Part shown: positions 33,331-42,179 of the stretch, piece after piece
How positions within the stretch are numbered: the first letter of the stretch is position 1
How the letters are laid out: each line of letters begins with the position of its first letter
Origin: Opitutales bacterium
GTDB lineage: Bacteria > Verrucomicrobiota > Verrucomicrobiia > Opitutales > UBA2995
DNA: 48,351 nt
Reading direction: 5' to 3'
NCBI GenBank assembly: GCA_022824405.1
Contig: JAJDZZ010000010.1
Coordinates: 1-48,351, forward strand
Notes under the pieces: model-generated
Told to the model about the DNA's origin: nothing
Seen by the model: only the letters and a program-made list of their open reading frames with translations
The model's database searches: none
Position numbers and translations under genes: made by a program

Positions 33331-36117
33331 ATGGCATCCGAAAAAACGCTCTATCTGCTCGATGGAATGGCTCTCATCTACCGGGCCCACTTCGCATTCA
33401 TGCGCAATCCCATCGTCAATTCCAAGGGGTTGAACACCAGCGCGGCATTTGGCTACCTCAACACCCTGCTGGACCTGATCCATAAGAGAAAGCCCTCTCA
33501 CATCGCGGTTGCCTTCGACACCCAGGCCCCCACCCAACGGCACATCGACTATCCCCCCTACAAGGCTCAGCGCGAAAAGATGCCGGAAGAATTGAGCGCG
33601 GCCATTCCCAAGATTCTTCAACTGACCGAGGCCTTCAACATACCGATTTTACGCAAGGACGGTTACGAAGCCGACGACATTATCGGCACCCTGGCAAAAC
33701 GATACCGCAAAGAAGGCTTCGAAGTTTACATGGTAACTCCCGACAAAGACTTTGCCCAACTGGTCGAACCGGGCATATACCTTTTCAAACCGGGTCGTCA
33801 GGGTTCCGATGCCGATATTCTGGGAGTCGAAGACGTGCGCGAACTCTACGGATTGGAGGATCCCCTTCAGGTAATCGATCTCCTGGGCCTGTGGGGCGAC
33901 AGCTCCGACAACATTCCGGGAGTGCCCGGAATCGGGCGGATAACCGGGACCAGGTTGCTGCGAAGATTCGGATCGGTAGAGGAATTGCTCAGGAACACCC
34001 ATCAGTTGAAAGGAAAACAAAAGGAAAACGTGGAGAATTTCGCCGAGCAGGCCGCCCTGTCCAAAAAACTGGCCACCATATGGACGGATGCCCCGATCGA
34101 GGCCTCCATCGATCAATTCGCACTGCAGCCCCCCGATCCAACCGCTCTGAAACCGCTTCTGGTGGAATTGGAGTTCAACGCAATCGGCAAGCGGCTCTTT
34201 GGCGATGCCTTCGTGGCCGGTCGCGGTCGCGGCGCGCAAATGGACCTGGAAATAGGGAAAGACACCTCGGACAAGGCTCCCGAAAGCGAGGAGAGGCCGA
34301 GCCTGAAGACGATTGAAACGGTTAAACCGGATTACAAGTTGGTCCAAACGGAGCGTGAACTGCAGGAACTGGTGGAGAATCTGGCGAAACAGGATTCGTT
34401 TTGTTTCGACACCGAGACCACCGGCCTCGACGCCCGGGATACCAGGCTTCTCGGCATCGCTTTCTCCTACCGGCCGCAAACCGGTTACTACGCCGCCTTG
34501 CCGAAAGACGATGAAAAACAGAAGCGGTTCCTCGAACTGCTAAAGCCCGTGCTGGAGAATCCGGAAACGGAAAAAATCGGGCACAACCTCAAGTTCGACT
34601 ACGGCGTACTGCTCCAATGCGGCATCGAAGTCAAAGGCAGCCTCTTCGATACCATGATCGTTCATACCCTGGTCGATCCTGATCAACGCCACAATATGGA
34701 TTTTCTGGCCCAATCCCTGTTGGGCTACAAACCGATCTCCATCGCATCCCTCATCGGAGAAAAAGGCAAGAAGCAGAAGTCCTTGGAGGACGTTCCCTTG
34801 CAGACGGTGTCCGATTATGCGGCGGAGGACGCCGATATCACGTTGCAACTCAGGCCGATCTTGTCTGAAAGGCTCCGGGAAACGGGACAGGAACGCCTTT
34901 ACCACGAGGTGGAAGCTCCCCTGATTTCCGTCCTTGCCAAAATGGAGGCGACCGGAATTCGCATCGACCCCGAGGCCCTCCAATCCTTTTCGGCGGCATT
35001 GGCCGATGAGATTTCCTCGCTTTCCGAACGCATTCGCGCCCTCGGCGGCACCGATTTCAACCTCAATTCCCCCAAGCAATTGGGGCAGGTTCTGTTTGAT
35101 ATTCTCAAACTGGAATCCAATCCCAAAAAAACCAGAACCGGTCAATACGCCACCAACGAACAGGTCCTCACCCGTTTGGCCCCCAAACATGAAATTGTGC
35201 AATGCATTCTCGACCACCGGGGCGCCACCAAACTGAAAAATATCTACGTCGATACCTTACCGAACTTTATTTCGAAAAAAACCGGCCGCGTTCATACCAC
35301 CTACAACCAGACCGTCACCGCCACCGGAAGGCTCAATTCCTCCAACCCCAACCTGCAGAACATTCCCATTCGCACCGACAGGGGACGCGAAATCCGCAAA
35401 GCGTTTATTCCCAGGAACGAAAACTACACCCTTTTGGCAGCGGACTATTCCCAGATAGAACTGCGCATCTGCGCGGCCCTGAGCCAAGAACCCGCCATGA
35501 TGGATGCGTTTAATCGAAATCAGGACATTCACTCCGCCACGGCGGCGAGGATATACCACGTCCCCCTTGACGATGTTATCCCCGATATGCGCCGAACGGC
35601 CAAAATGGTCAACTTTGGCATCATTTATGGAATAAGCGCCCATGGCCTCGGACAGAGACTGGGTATCCCGAGAGGACAATCGGCCAAAATCATCAAGGAG
35701 TACTTCAAACAGTATCCAAAGATAAAGGTCCTGATGGAAGCGACCATCGAGAAGGCTCGCTCCCAGGGCTACGTGGACACCCTGTTGGGGAGGAGGAGGC
35801 CATTGCGAAACATCAATTCCGCCAACGCCACGGTGCGGGCCGGGGCCGAAAGAATAGCCATCAATACCCCCATCCAGGGAACCGCCGCCGACATGATAAA
35901 GATCGCCATGACAAAAATTCAAACCCTGCTCGAGAAAGAACAATCACCATCCAGCATGCTATTGCAAATTCACGACGAACTGGTCTTCGATCTCCATCTG
36001 GACGAAAAAGATTCCCTTCCTGAAAAAATCGCCCAATGCATGCGCACCGCCCTGACCCTGCCTGTCCCCATCGAAGTCGACCTCGGCACCGGCTCAACCT
36101 GGCTGGAAGCACATTAA
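33331..36117 (+). CDS. polA: DNA polymerase I
   Basis: 928 residues from ATG at 33331. The frame is open from 33043, but its first 96 codons are repeat-encoded, while MASEKTLYLLDGMALIYRAH is the normal PolA start. Domains: 5'-3' exonuclease (about 1-290; KDGYEADDIIGTLA, TPDKDFAQLV, GDSSDNIPGVPGIG); 3'-5' proofreading exonuclease (about 340-520) with catalytic FDTETTG at about 359, IGHNLKFDYG and YAAEDADITL intact; polymerase A domain (about 540-928) with TATGRLNSSNPNLQNIPIR, motif A DYSQIELR (about 704), the O-helix RRTAKMVNFGIIYG and motif C HDELVFD (about 880). All three activities look functional. It repairs DNA and processes Okazaki fragments. Likely monocistronic. Confidence 0.96.
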   Translation: MASEKTLYLLDGMALIYRAHFAFMRNPIVNSKGLNTSAAFGYLNTLLDLIHKRKPSHIAVAFDTQAPTQRHIDYPPYKAQREKMPEELSAAIPKILQLTEAFNIPILRKDGYEADDIIGTLAKRYRKEGFEVYMVTPDKDFAQLVEPGIYLFKPGRQGSDADILGVEDVRELYGLEDPLQVIDLLGLWGDSSDNIPGVPGIGRITGTRLLRRFGSVEELLRNTHQLKGKQKENVENFAEQAALSKKLATIWTDAPIEASIDQFALQPPDPTALKPLLVELEFNAIGKRLFGDAFVAGRGRGAQMDLEIGKDTSDKAPESEERPSLKTIETVKPDYKLVQTERELQELVENLAKQDSFCFDTETTGLDARDTRLLGIAFSYRPQTGYYAALPKDDEKQKRFLELLKPVLENPETEKIGHNLKFDYGVLLQCGIEVKGSLFDTMIVHTLVDPDQRHNMDFLAQSLLGYKPISIASLIGEKGKKQKSLEDVPLQTVSDYAAEDADITLQLRPILSERLRETGQERLYHEVEAPLISVLAKMEATGIRIDPEALQSFSAALADEISSLSERIRALGGTDFNLNSPKQLGQVLFDILKLESNPKKTRTGQYATNEQVLTRLAPKHEIVQCILDHRGATKLKNIYVDTLPNFISKKTGRVHTTYNQTVTATGRLNSSNPNLQNIPIRTDRGREIRKAFIPRNENYTLLAADYSQIELRICAALSQEPAMMDAFNRNQDIHSATAARIYHVPLDDVIPDMRRTAKMVNFGIIYGISAHGLGQRLGIPRGQSAKIIKEYFKQYPKIKVLMEATIEKARSQGYVDTLLGRRRPLRNINSANATVRAGAERIAINTPIQGTAADMIKIAMTKIQTLLEKEQSPSSMLLQIHDELVFDLHLDEKDSLPEKIAQCMRTALTLPVPIEVDLGTGSTWLEAH

Positions 36118-36256
36118 AGCGCGCCAGAGGCGAGCGGATTAGGAATGAGGAATTGGAGATAGGAATGGTGGAGTGAGGAATTTTTGAGCTTGGCGACAGA
36201 GCCGGAAAAAGGCTGAAGTTTAATAAGGTTAATGGTTAAAGGTTAGAGGCTGAAAG
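36118..36256. repeat. Short intergenic repeat stretch
   Basis: Contains GGATTAGGAATGAGGAATTG phrases (36137-36156), a GAGCTTGGCGACAGAG module (36187-36202) and a period-8-like AAGGTTAATGGTTAAAGGTT (36225-36244) that ends in the ribosome-binding region (GAAAGG) of the next gene, just before its GTG start. Confidence 0.55.
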
Positions 36257-38629
36257 GTGAAGGCGCTGAAGTTATTGACAGGACTGCTGGCCGTCATGGT
36301 GGGGCTCATCATCCTGGTGACGTTGGCAATCTGGATATGGCTTCGGGGAAGTCTTCCCGACTATTCCGGGACCGGTTACAGCGACAAATTGGCTGCGCCA
36401 GTATCGATCGAGCGCGACTCCTACGCCGTTCCCACCATTACCGGGTCGACCCGGGAGGAAGTGGCATACGGCATTGGCTACGCACATGGCCAGGACCGCT
36501 TTTTTCAGATGGATCTTCTGCGTCGCTCCCCGGCCGGGGAACTTGCTGAGATCTTTGGGCCCCTGGCCGTTGGACAAGATCGGCGCGTGCGCATACACGG
36601 CTTTCGCCAAAAGGCAAAACTGGCCTGGAATAAAATGCCCGAAGACCAATGTCGCACACTGGAATGCTACGTGGCCGGGGTAAATGACGGCCTTGCCAGT
36701 TTGAGGTCAAAACCGTGGGAATACGGGGTTCTCAAGAGCGAGCCGCTCCCCTGGTCCCCACAAGACAGCCTCCTGGTATTGTATGCTTTCTATCTCGATT
36801 TACAGAACGACCCGAGACGCGATTACGCCCGGTGGATAGCACGAAAATTTCTTCCATTGGAGGTCGTTGAGCTTTTCGATCACCCCACCAACGCCTGGGA
36901 AGCTTCCGTTGACGGCAGCACTATCCCCATCCCGCAAATTCCCGGGCCGGAGGCCTTTGCCTACCTGCAGGCAATTGAGGTGGACACTGCCAGACACGAA
37001 ACAGGAGATCCGCCAGAGACCCAACCCGGGAGCAACAATTGGGTGGTGGGGGCGGCCCTGTCCACCACCGGATATCCCATCTTGGCCAACGATCCCCACC
37101 TGGCGCTGAATGTCCCCAATAATTGGTATAAACTGTCCTTGCAATACCCGCATCCCGAAACAGGCGAAGTGGTTCAGGCACACGGTTTTTCCGTGCCGGG
37201 CGCTCCGGGAATCGTGGTAGGTAGCACCCATTCGCTAGCCTGGGGAGTAACCAACGCCCAAATCGACACCGACGATCTCATCGTCCTGGAAGAAGGTGAA
37301 AACGGCTACCCGGAATACAAGACTTCTTCGGGCACAGCTCGAATCCGGTCACGGCAGGAGATCATACGGGTGCGGGGTGGCGAACCGATTACGCTGGACA
37401 TACCCTACACTCAATGGGGGCCGGTTATCCGGGAGACCCCGGACGGAGTGAAACTGGTCCGCCGCTGGGCCGCCTATCATGAGGACGCGGCCAATACCCT
37501 AGCCGTAGAATTCGACCGGTGCAGCACCGTGGACGAGTTTCTGGAAATGGCCCATCGGGCAAACTTGCCGGTGCAAAACTATGTCGTGGCCGATAGCGCG
37601 GGCAATATCGCTTATACCCTGGCTGGTTTTGTCCCGGACCGTCGGGGAGCCGATCCCTACCAGGCAATCATGTCCAGCCAGGCCGACAGGGTCTGGAACA
37701 CAAAACTGGACCGGGCGAATTGGCCGGTCTACCGGAATCCGGCCAACCAGCGATTGTGGACGGCCAACAACCGAATCCTCGGCACGGAAAACTACCGAAA
37801 TTTGGGATCGGGCCGTTTTGCCGAATTTCCCCGGGCTCATCAAATACGTGAAAAGCTCCTGGCCAAAGAAAAACTAAGCCCCGATTCGATGGCGGACATT
37901 CAGCACGACAATTCGGTGACCTTCTTCCTGCGTTGGCGGGAGCTGATGCTGGATACCTTATCGGCCATGGAAAATCCAACCGGGGAACTGGAACGAATGG
38001 AGAGCGAAGTACGAGCGTGGAGTGGCCGGGCCGATCCCGATTCCATCGGGTTTTCCCTCATTCGCGAATTTCGAGTCGGGTTGGCCCGAGATGTATTGAC
38101 CCGGATTTTCAGACCCTGCCTGGATTTCGATCCGAAAGGGTTCGATCCCTTCGGTTTTCAGTTTGAAGAGCCCCTTTACCGTATCGCTTCGCAACAGCCC
38201 GATCACCTTCTGGACCCCAAATACCAGAGTTGGCAGGAGGCTTTGGAATCCGTGCTGCAGCGCCTGGTTCATCAAATAAAACAAAACGGCTGGGAATACT
38301 ACAGATGGGGCAACCGGAACAAGGGGAACTTTCGCCACCCCTTCTCCCACAGTATGCCCGTATTGGGTTTTTTACTCGATATGCCCCGAACGGAGCAGGC
38401 CGGGGCCTCTTATTGCCCCAAAGTCCTGAACGGCTCCTTCTGCGCCGGTTTTCGCATAGTGGCCAGCCCGGGCAAACTCGAAGACAGTATTTTCCAATTA
38501 GGCTGCGGCCAAAGCGGACACTTCCTCTCCCCCCACTACCGCGACCTTCACTCCGCTTGGGCCGGCCGGGCTTACCTGCCCCTCCTCCCAGGCCCTACCA
38601 TCCATACCCTCAATATCCTCCCGAATTGA
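36257..38629 (+). CDS. Penicillin acylase family protein (Ntn-hydrolase, S45)
   Basis: 790 residues from GTG at 36257; a GAAAGG ribosome-binding sequence precedes it closely. Residues 5-29 form a signal anchor (LLTGLLAVMVGLIILVTLAIWIWL in two overlapping halves). The alpha chain follows (RDSYAVPTITGSTREEVAYG, GYAHGQDRFFQMDLLRR). Autoprocessing should occur before Ser259 in PGSNNWVVGAALS, which becomes the N-terminal nucleophile of the beta chain; NDPHLALNVPNNWY and GVTNAQIDTDDL are further conserved beta-chain blocks. Such enzymes hydrolyse amides including acyl-homoserine lactones or beta-lactam side chains; the substrate here is unknown. C-terminal GCGQSGHFLSPHYRD is the usual family end. 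No operon partner is evident. Confidence 0.92.
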   Translation: MKALKLLTGLLAVMVGLIILVTLAIWIWLRGSLPDYSGTGYSDKLAAPVSIERDSYAVPTITGSTREEVAYGIGYAHGQDRFFQMDLLRRSPAGELAEIFGPLAVGQDRRVRIHGFRQKAKLAWNKMPEDQCRTLECYVAGVNDGLASLRSKPWEYGVLKSEPLPWSPQDSLLVLYAFYLDLQNDPRRDYARWIARKFLPLEVVELFDHPTNAWEASVDGSTIPIPQIPGPEAFAYLQAIEVDTARHETGDPPETQPGSNNWVVGAALSTTGYPILANDPHLALNVPNNWYKLSLQYPHPETGEVVQAHGFSVPGAPGIVVGSTHSLAWGVTNAQIDTDDLIVLEEGENGYPEYKTSSGTARIRSRQEIIRVRGGEPITLDIPYTQWGPVIRETPDGVKLVRRWAAYHEDAANTLAVEFDRCSTVDEFLEMAHRANLPVQNYVVADSAGNIAYTLAGFVPDRRGADPYQAIMSSQADRVWNTKLDRANWPVYRNPANQRLWTANNRILGTENYRNLGSGRFAEFPRAHQIREKLLAKEKLSPDSMADIQHDNSVTFFLRWRELMLDTLSAMENPTGELERMESEVRAWSGRADPDSIGFSLIREFRVGLARDVLTRIFRPCLDFDPKGFDPFGFQFEEPLYRIASQQPDHLLDPKYQSWQEALESVLQRLVHQIKQNGWEYYRWGNRNKGNFRHPFSHSMPVLGFLLDMPRTEQAGASYCPKVLNGSFCAGFRIVASPGKLEDSIFQLGCGQSGHFLSPHYRDLHSAWAGRAYLPLLPGPTIHTLNILPN

Positions 38630-38679
38630 CTAGGAAGCAAAGAGGAGCATGGGGCACGAACCAGGATTTAGAAACTAGA

Positions 38680-38783
38680 AATTGACTCTCGCAAAGAACG
38701 CAAAGCAACGCAAAGACGAGGAGAATTGGGAATTAAGAATATTGTATATTTTGTGGTCTGAACGTCCCTCATCCCTATAATCG
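38680..38783. repeat. Long dispersed direct repeat, copy 1 (unit preceding octamer array)
   Basis: About 104 bp beginning AATTGACTCTCGCAAAGAAC, nearly identical to 48124-48226 (offset 9444 bp, a handful of differences). It contains a period of about 10 in CGCAAAG-type words and a conserved AATATTGTATATTTTGTGG segment. Both copies run directly into a GTGCCTTT octamer array. Confidence 0.85.
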
Positions 38784-38897
38784 TTGTGCCTTTGTGCCTT
38801 TGTGCCTTTGTGCCTTTGTGCCTTTGTGCCTTTGTGCCTTTGTGCCTTTGTGCCTTTGTGCCTTTGTGCCTTTGTGCCTTTGTGCCTTTGTGCCTTT
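38784..38897. repeat. GTGCCTTT octamer tandem array, copy 1
   Basis: About 14 near-perfect copies of the 8-bp unit. The array ends exactly at the stop codon (TTA at 38898-38900) of the minus-strand Aas-like gene, with no spacer. Open frames through it (CLCAFVPL on one strand, KAQRHKGT on the other) are products of the repeat, not genes. Confidence 0.92.
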
Positions 38898-41066
38898 TTA
38901 TTCTTCCGCCAAGGTTTTACAGGCTTTGAGGTCCAGTTTTCCGGTAGCCAGGACCGGGATTTCCTCAATCGGTTTTATGATGCGGGGAATCCACAAATTG
39001 GGAAATCCGGCATCGGTCAACTTATGGCGCAAGTCATCGGGGTCGATGGGAACGGTGGTCAAAAGCACCAGGGCCTCCCCCTTGCGGTCGTCGTAGCGGG
39101 CGCCGATGGCCAGGGGCGTCGATTCGCTTTCCTTCAGGTCCAGGACTTCCACGATCTTTTCCTCCACCGTCCCGTGGGGAACCATTTCACCGCCGATTTT
39201 GGAAAACCGGGATTGGCGCCCTTCAATGAACAGAAATCCGTCTTCATCCATGCGGGCGAGGTCTCCGGTTTCGAACCATCCATCCCGCAGCACCTCCTCA
39301 TTGCGCTCCCTGTCCTTCAAGTAACCTTCGAACACATTGCCGCCTTTGAGATTGAGCATGCCCGGTTCGAAGAGGGATCGCTCCTCACCCGTTTCCGGGT
39401 CGGTAAAACGCACGCTGATGCCCGGAAGGGGTCGCCCGATCGATCCACGGCGGTAGGCGATCTGAGGGGATGCCTCCCCCTCGGCAGAGGACGGGTTGAA
39501 TAAATTCACTCCTACCGCGGGAGCGGTTTCGGTCAAACCGTATCCTTCATGAATTTCGCACCCGAACTTGTCCTTCCAGAGACCAAAAAACTCCGGCGTC
39601 ACCTTTTCCGCCCCGGCTACCACCAGGTCCAGGGAAGCCAGTTTTTCGGCCGGAACCCGGGCCAGGTAAGGTTTGAGGAAGGTCCGGGTCCCAACCATCA
39701 CGGTGACCTTTTCGGCGGCAATGGCCTCGGCTATTTTCTTCTGCTCGAGGGGCGATGGAAGGGTAACCATGCGAACCTGGCGCATCAAAGGATACCAAAG
39801 GGTGACGGTGAATCCGAAACTGTGGAAGATGGGAAGGCAGCACATGATGCAGGTGCCCTTTTTGCTGAGCAGAGCCACCTCATCGATCTGGGCAACATTG
39901 CTCATGATATTGCGGTGCGTTAAGGGAACTCCCTTCGGTTCGCCCGAACTTCCACTGGTAAACAACAATCCGGCTTCCTCCCGGTCCCCCCGTTTGGGGA
40001 TCCCGTAGCATAAGGCCAACAAACGGGTCGGAAATACGATGACCTGGGCAAACCTGAGCAATATGGACAGCTTGCTCTGGGCCTTGAGCACCTCCACCAC
40101 GTCGATCAGGTCTTCCGGCCAGGGAAATTTGGGAAATTTCTTGCGCACCGGTTCCGCCGTGACCACGACGTCGATCTCGCCCCTGCGGTAGGCCGACTCT
40201 ATTGCGGCTTTTCCAGCGGTGAAATTGAGATTCACGGGAATCTTGCCGGCCAACACACAACCCAGGTTGACCAAGGCGCCGCCGATGCCGGGGGGCATGA
40301 CGATGCCCAGGCGTTTGCCCGAAACTTTCTGCTTGAAGTGCCGCGCCACCAAAAAACTCAAGGCCAGCACCAAACCAGCTTTTACGGTTCTCCTGCCGGT
40401 GGAGTAATCCACGATCTGCTCAAAAAACGGCCGCGAGGCCAATCCCTTCAAGCAATTGTATGCCAAATTACCCTGTAAGGATTCCCGCTTTTGGAAAGCC
40501 TGTTCGGAGGCGTCCAGCATGGCCTGCCGGGCCCCCGCCAAATTGACCTTATCCGCCTCCATGGGGGCGCCGATGACGACCTGGATCAACGGTCGAAATA
40601 CCCGGGGCTTATAGCGCATATTGACCCTTTCGAACCGGGAGAAACGGGTTTGCCAAAGGTTATCCATGCTGAGGGGCACGACCGGAACACCGCTTGCGCG
40701 CGCCAAAGTCTCGAAGCCCGAGCGCAAGGTCATCAAATTTCCCGTGCGCGATATCCGGCCCTCCGGGAATATACCCAACAAACCGCCCGCTTTCAGATAG
40801 GCCACGTTGCGCTCGAAAGAAGCGGTGGTCCGGTCCGGCGGAATCACTTCAATGGAGGACATCCGGATCAACCACCGCAGGGGATGGGAACCGATCAAAC
40901 TGTCCGAGGCAATAAAACGGATTTTTCTCCCCACCGATAACGCGATTAAAACCACGTCGAGGTAGGTCATGTGGTTGCAGATTAAAACCGCGCCGCCTAC
41001 GGCCGGAACATTTTCCCGACCGGATACCCGCAATCGATAGAGGAGCCAGACCAGAAATTTAGCCAT
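38898..41066 (-). CDS. Acyltransferase / acyl-ACP synthetase fusion (Aas-like)
   Basis: 722 residues. The N-terminal PlsC-type acyltransferase domain (about 1-210) has the catalytic NHMTYLD (H-x4-D, H32/D37) and the substrate site FPEGRISRTG. The C-terminal AMP-binding synthetase (about 230-720) has the P-loop-like FTSGSSGEPKGVPLTH, EGYGLTETAPAVG and the hinge GDLARMDEDGFLFIEGRQSR with conserved Lys in SKIGGEMV. This is the architecture of E. coli Aas, which activates fatty acids and re-acylates 2-acyl-lysophospholipids at the inner membrane. Unlike full MFS-PlsC-AMP fusions, no lysophospholipid transporter domain is attached. Length matches Aas (about 720). An octamer array begins right after its stop codon. 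Confidence 0.9.
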   Translation of the reverse strand: MAKFLVWLLYRLRVSGRENVPAVGGAVLICNHMTYLDVVLIALSVGRKIRFIASDSLIGSHPLRWLIRMSSIEVIPPDRTTASFERNVAYLKAGGLLGIFPEGRISRTGNLMTLRSGFETLARASGVPVVPLSMDNLWQTRFSRFERVNMRYKPRVFRPLIQVVIGAPMEADKVNLAGARQAMLDASEQAFQKRESLQGNLAYNCLKGLASRPFFEQIVDYSTGRRTVKAGLVLALSFLVARHFKQKVSGKRLGIVMPPGIGGALVNLGCVLAGKIPVNLNFTAGKAAIESAYRRGEIDVVVTAEPVRKKFPKFPWPEDLIDVVEVLKAQSKLSILLRFAQVIVFPTRLLALCYGIPKRGDREEAGLLFTSGSSGEPKGVPLTHRNIMSNVAQIDEVALLSKKGTCIMCCLPIFHSFGFTVTLWYPLMRQVRMVTLPSPLEQKKIAEAIAAEKVTVMVGTRTFLKPYLARVPAEKLASLDLVVAGAEKVTPEFFGLWKDKFGCEIHEGYGLTETAPAVGVNLFNPSSAEGEASPQIAYRRGSIGRPLPGISVRFTDPETGEERSLFEPGMLNLKGGNVFEGYLKDRERNEEVLRDGWFETGDLARMDEDGFLFIEGRQSRFSKIGGEMVPHGTVEEKIVEVLDLKESESTPLAIGARYDDRKGEALVLLTTVPIDPDDLRHKLTDAGFPNLWIPRIIKPIEEIPVLATGKLDLKACKTLAEE

Positions 41067-41195
41067 TTCCCTGCGTCCTTTGCGCGTTTGCGAGATACAA
41101 TTTCTTTGCGCGATTCAACTTCTCTGTCCCCAAACTATCTCATTTAATAGTTTTTACCTTCTCGTTTGCCAAGGTTTTTGGGGGAAAGAGTTCGT

Positions 41196-41972
41196 TCACT
41201 CAAAAAACAACTGCTCGCTCGTTCTCGATTCCGGAGCCCAGATTTTGATATTGTCGACGTATCCGGTATCGTCGAACGACCCGAACCCGATGGATCCCCA
41301 TTCGAAGGGCACCTCGTCGGCAATCATGATAGGGGTGAGCATGTCTTGGAAGAAGATCTCCACAGTGCCCTTATCCAGATCGCGCACGATGCGGATTTTA
41401 CGCCATTCCTCCAGGCCCCAATTGGCCCCGGCGGTGCGGAAATCGGTAATGGGAGTCCTGTCCGATTCATTGACCACGAATACCTGGTGGGCGTTGTTGT
41501 CTCCGGTCTTGGCCACGTGGATGTAAAGGAAGCGGGCGGGATCCTGGAAACCGAAGAAAAAACAAAAGTCCCGATGGGCGTTGCCGGGGGAATCGGAGGT
41601 ATCCTGATGTTTGGCCACGTATTCCCGGATGGGAACGTTCCGCACCCCCGATTGCTGGATATCCACATCCATGATAAAACTTCCCAAGGTGAGGCCCTTG
41701 ATGAGCGCTATATTCAAGGGTGAACGATGAGGGGGCTTGTAGTCGCTTTCCCCGGTCAAGGCCAGGGCCGGGTTTCCATCGGGTTGGGCCAATTCCCAGG
41801 CCGATGCATCGGTCATCATGAAATCCTCCAATCCCTTTCGGTTTTCAAAGGATTGTTCGTATTGGAGGGTGTAGCCCTCGGGCAACTTCGGAGGTGCGGC
41901 TGGCGATGAAAGGCCAAACCCTGCCAAAACCAAAGCCACGGCGCTGCAGAACGGGACAGAGGCGGTTTTCAT
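41196..41972 (-). CDS. Secreted concanavalin/LamG-like beta-sandwich protein
   Basis: 258 residues from ATG at 41972, which begins the signal peptide MKTASVPFCSAVALVLAGFG; the frame is open to 42083 without a better start. The mature protein begins KLPEGYTLQYEQSFENRKGL and ends GSIGFGSFDDTGYVDNIKIW, the usual closing strand of LamG/DUF1080-like jelly rolls. The middle has NVPIREYVAKHQDTSDSPGN and RDFCFFFGFQDPARFLYIHV. I do not recognise a named family; a glycan-binding or glycoside-hydrolase-like role is likely from the fold. It sits alone between the Aas-like gene and the divergent EF-G-like gene. Confidence 0.75.
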   Translation of the reverse strand: MKTASVPFCSAVALVLAGFGLSSPAAPPKLPEGYTLQYEQSFENRKGLEDFMMTDASAWELAQPDGNPALALTGESDYKPPHRSPLNIALIKGLTLGSFIMDVDIQQSGVRNVPIREYVAKHQDTSDSPGNAHRDFCFFFGFQDPARFLYIHVAKTGDNNAHQVFVVNESDRTPITDFRTAGANWGLEEWRKIRIVRDLDKGTVEIFFQDMLTPIMIADEVPFEWGSIGFGSFDDTGYVDNIKIWAPESRTSEQLFFE

Positions 41973-42179
41973 AACGCGAAAGGATGAAGGGCTGCGGGTA
42001 AAAGTGAAGCGAAACATGACCGTTGCAGGCATATTTTTTTCTGTCCCGTCAAACCCGCAAAAAGTCTGAATTCCACTTGGCAAGGGTGTAGGGCTGTTCT
42101 AAGTTTCCCTTCTTTCCCACAGGCTGGGACGCGCCTGGCCCGAACCCGTACCGTCTATTCGAAGCCGATCATAACAGAT

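Noticed and set aside
38784-38897. CRISPR-like array
   Set aside because: The unit is 8 bp, tandem and without spacers; no cas genes are nearby. It is a simple octamer repeat.
38675-38968. Basic KAQRHKGT-repeat protein on the minus strand
   Set aside because: It is the octamer array read on the other strand, overlapping the Aas-like gene's 3' end; no start signal and no domain.
38784-39503. Plus-strand ORF beginning with CLCAFVPL repeats
   Set aside because: Its body is antisense to the well-supported Aas-like gene and its leader is only the octamer array.
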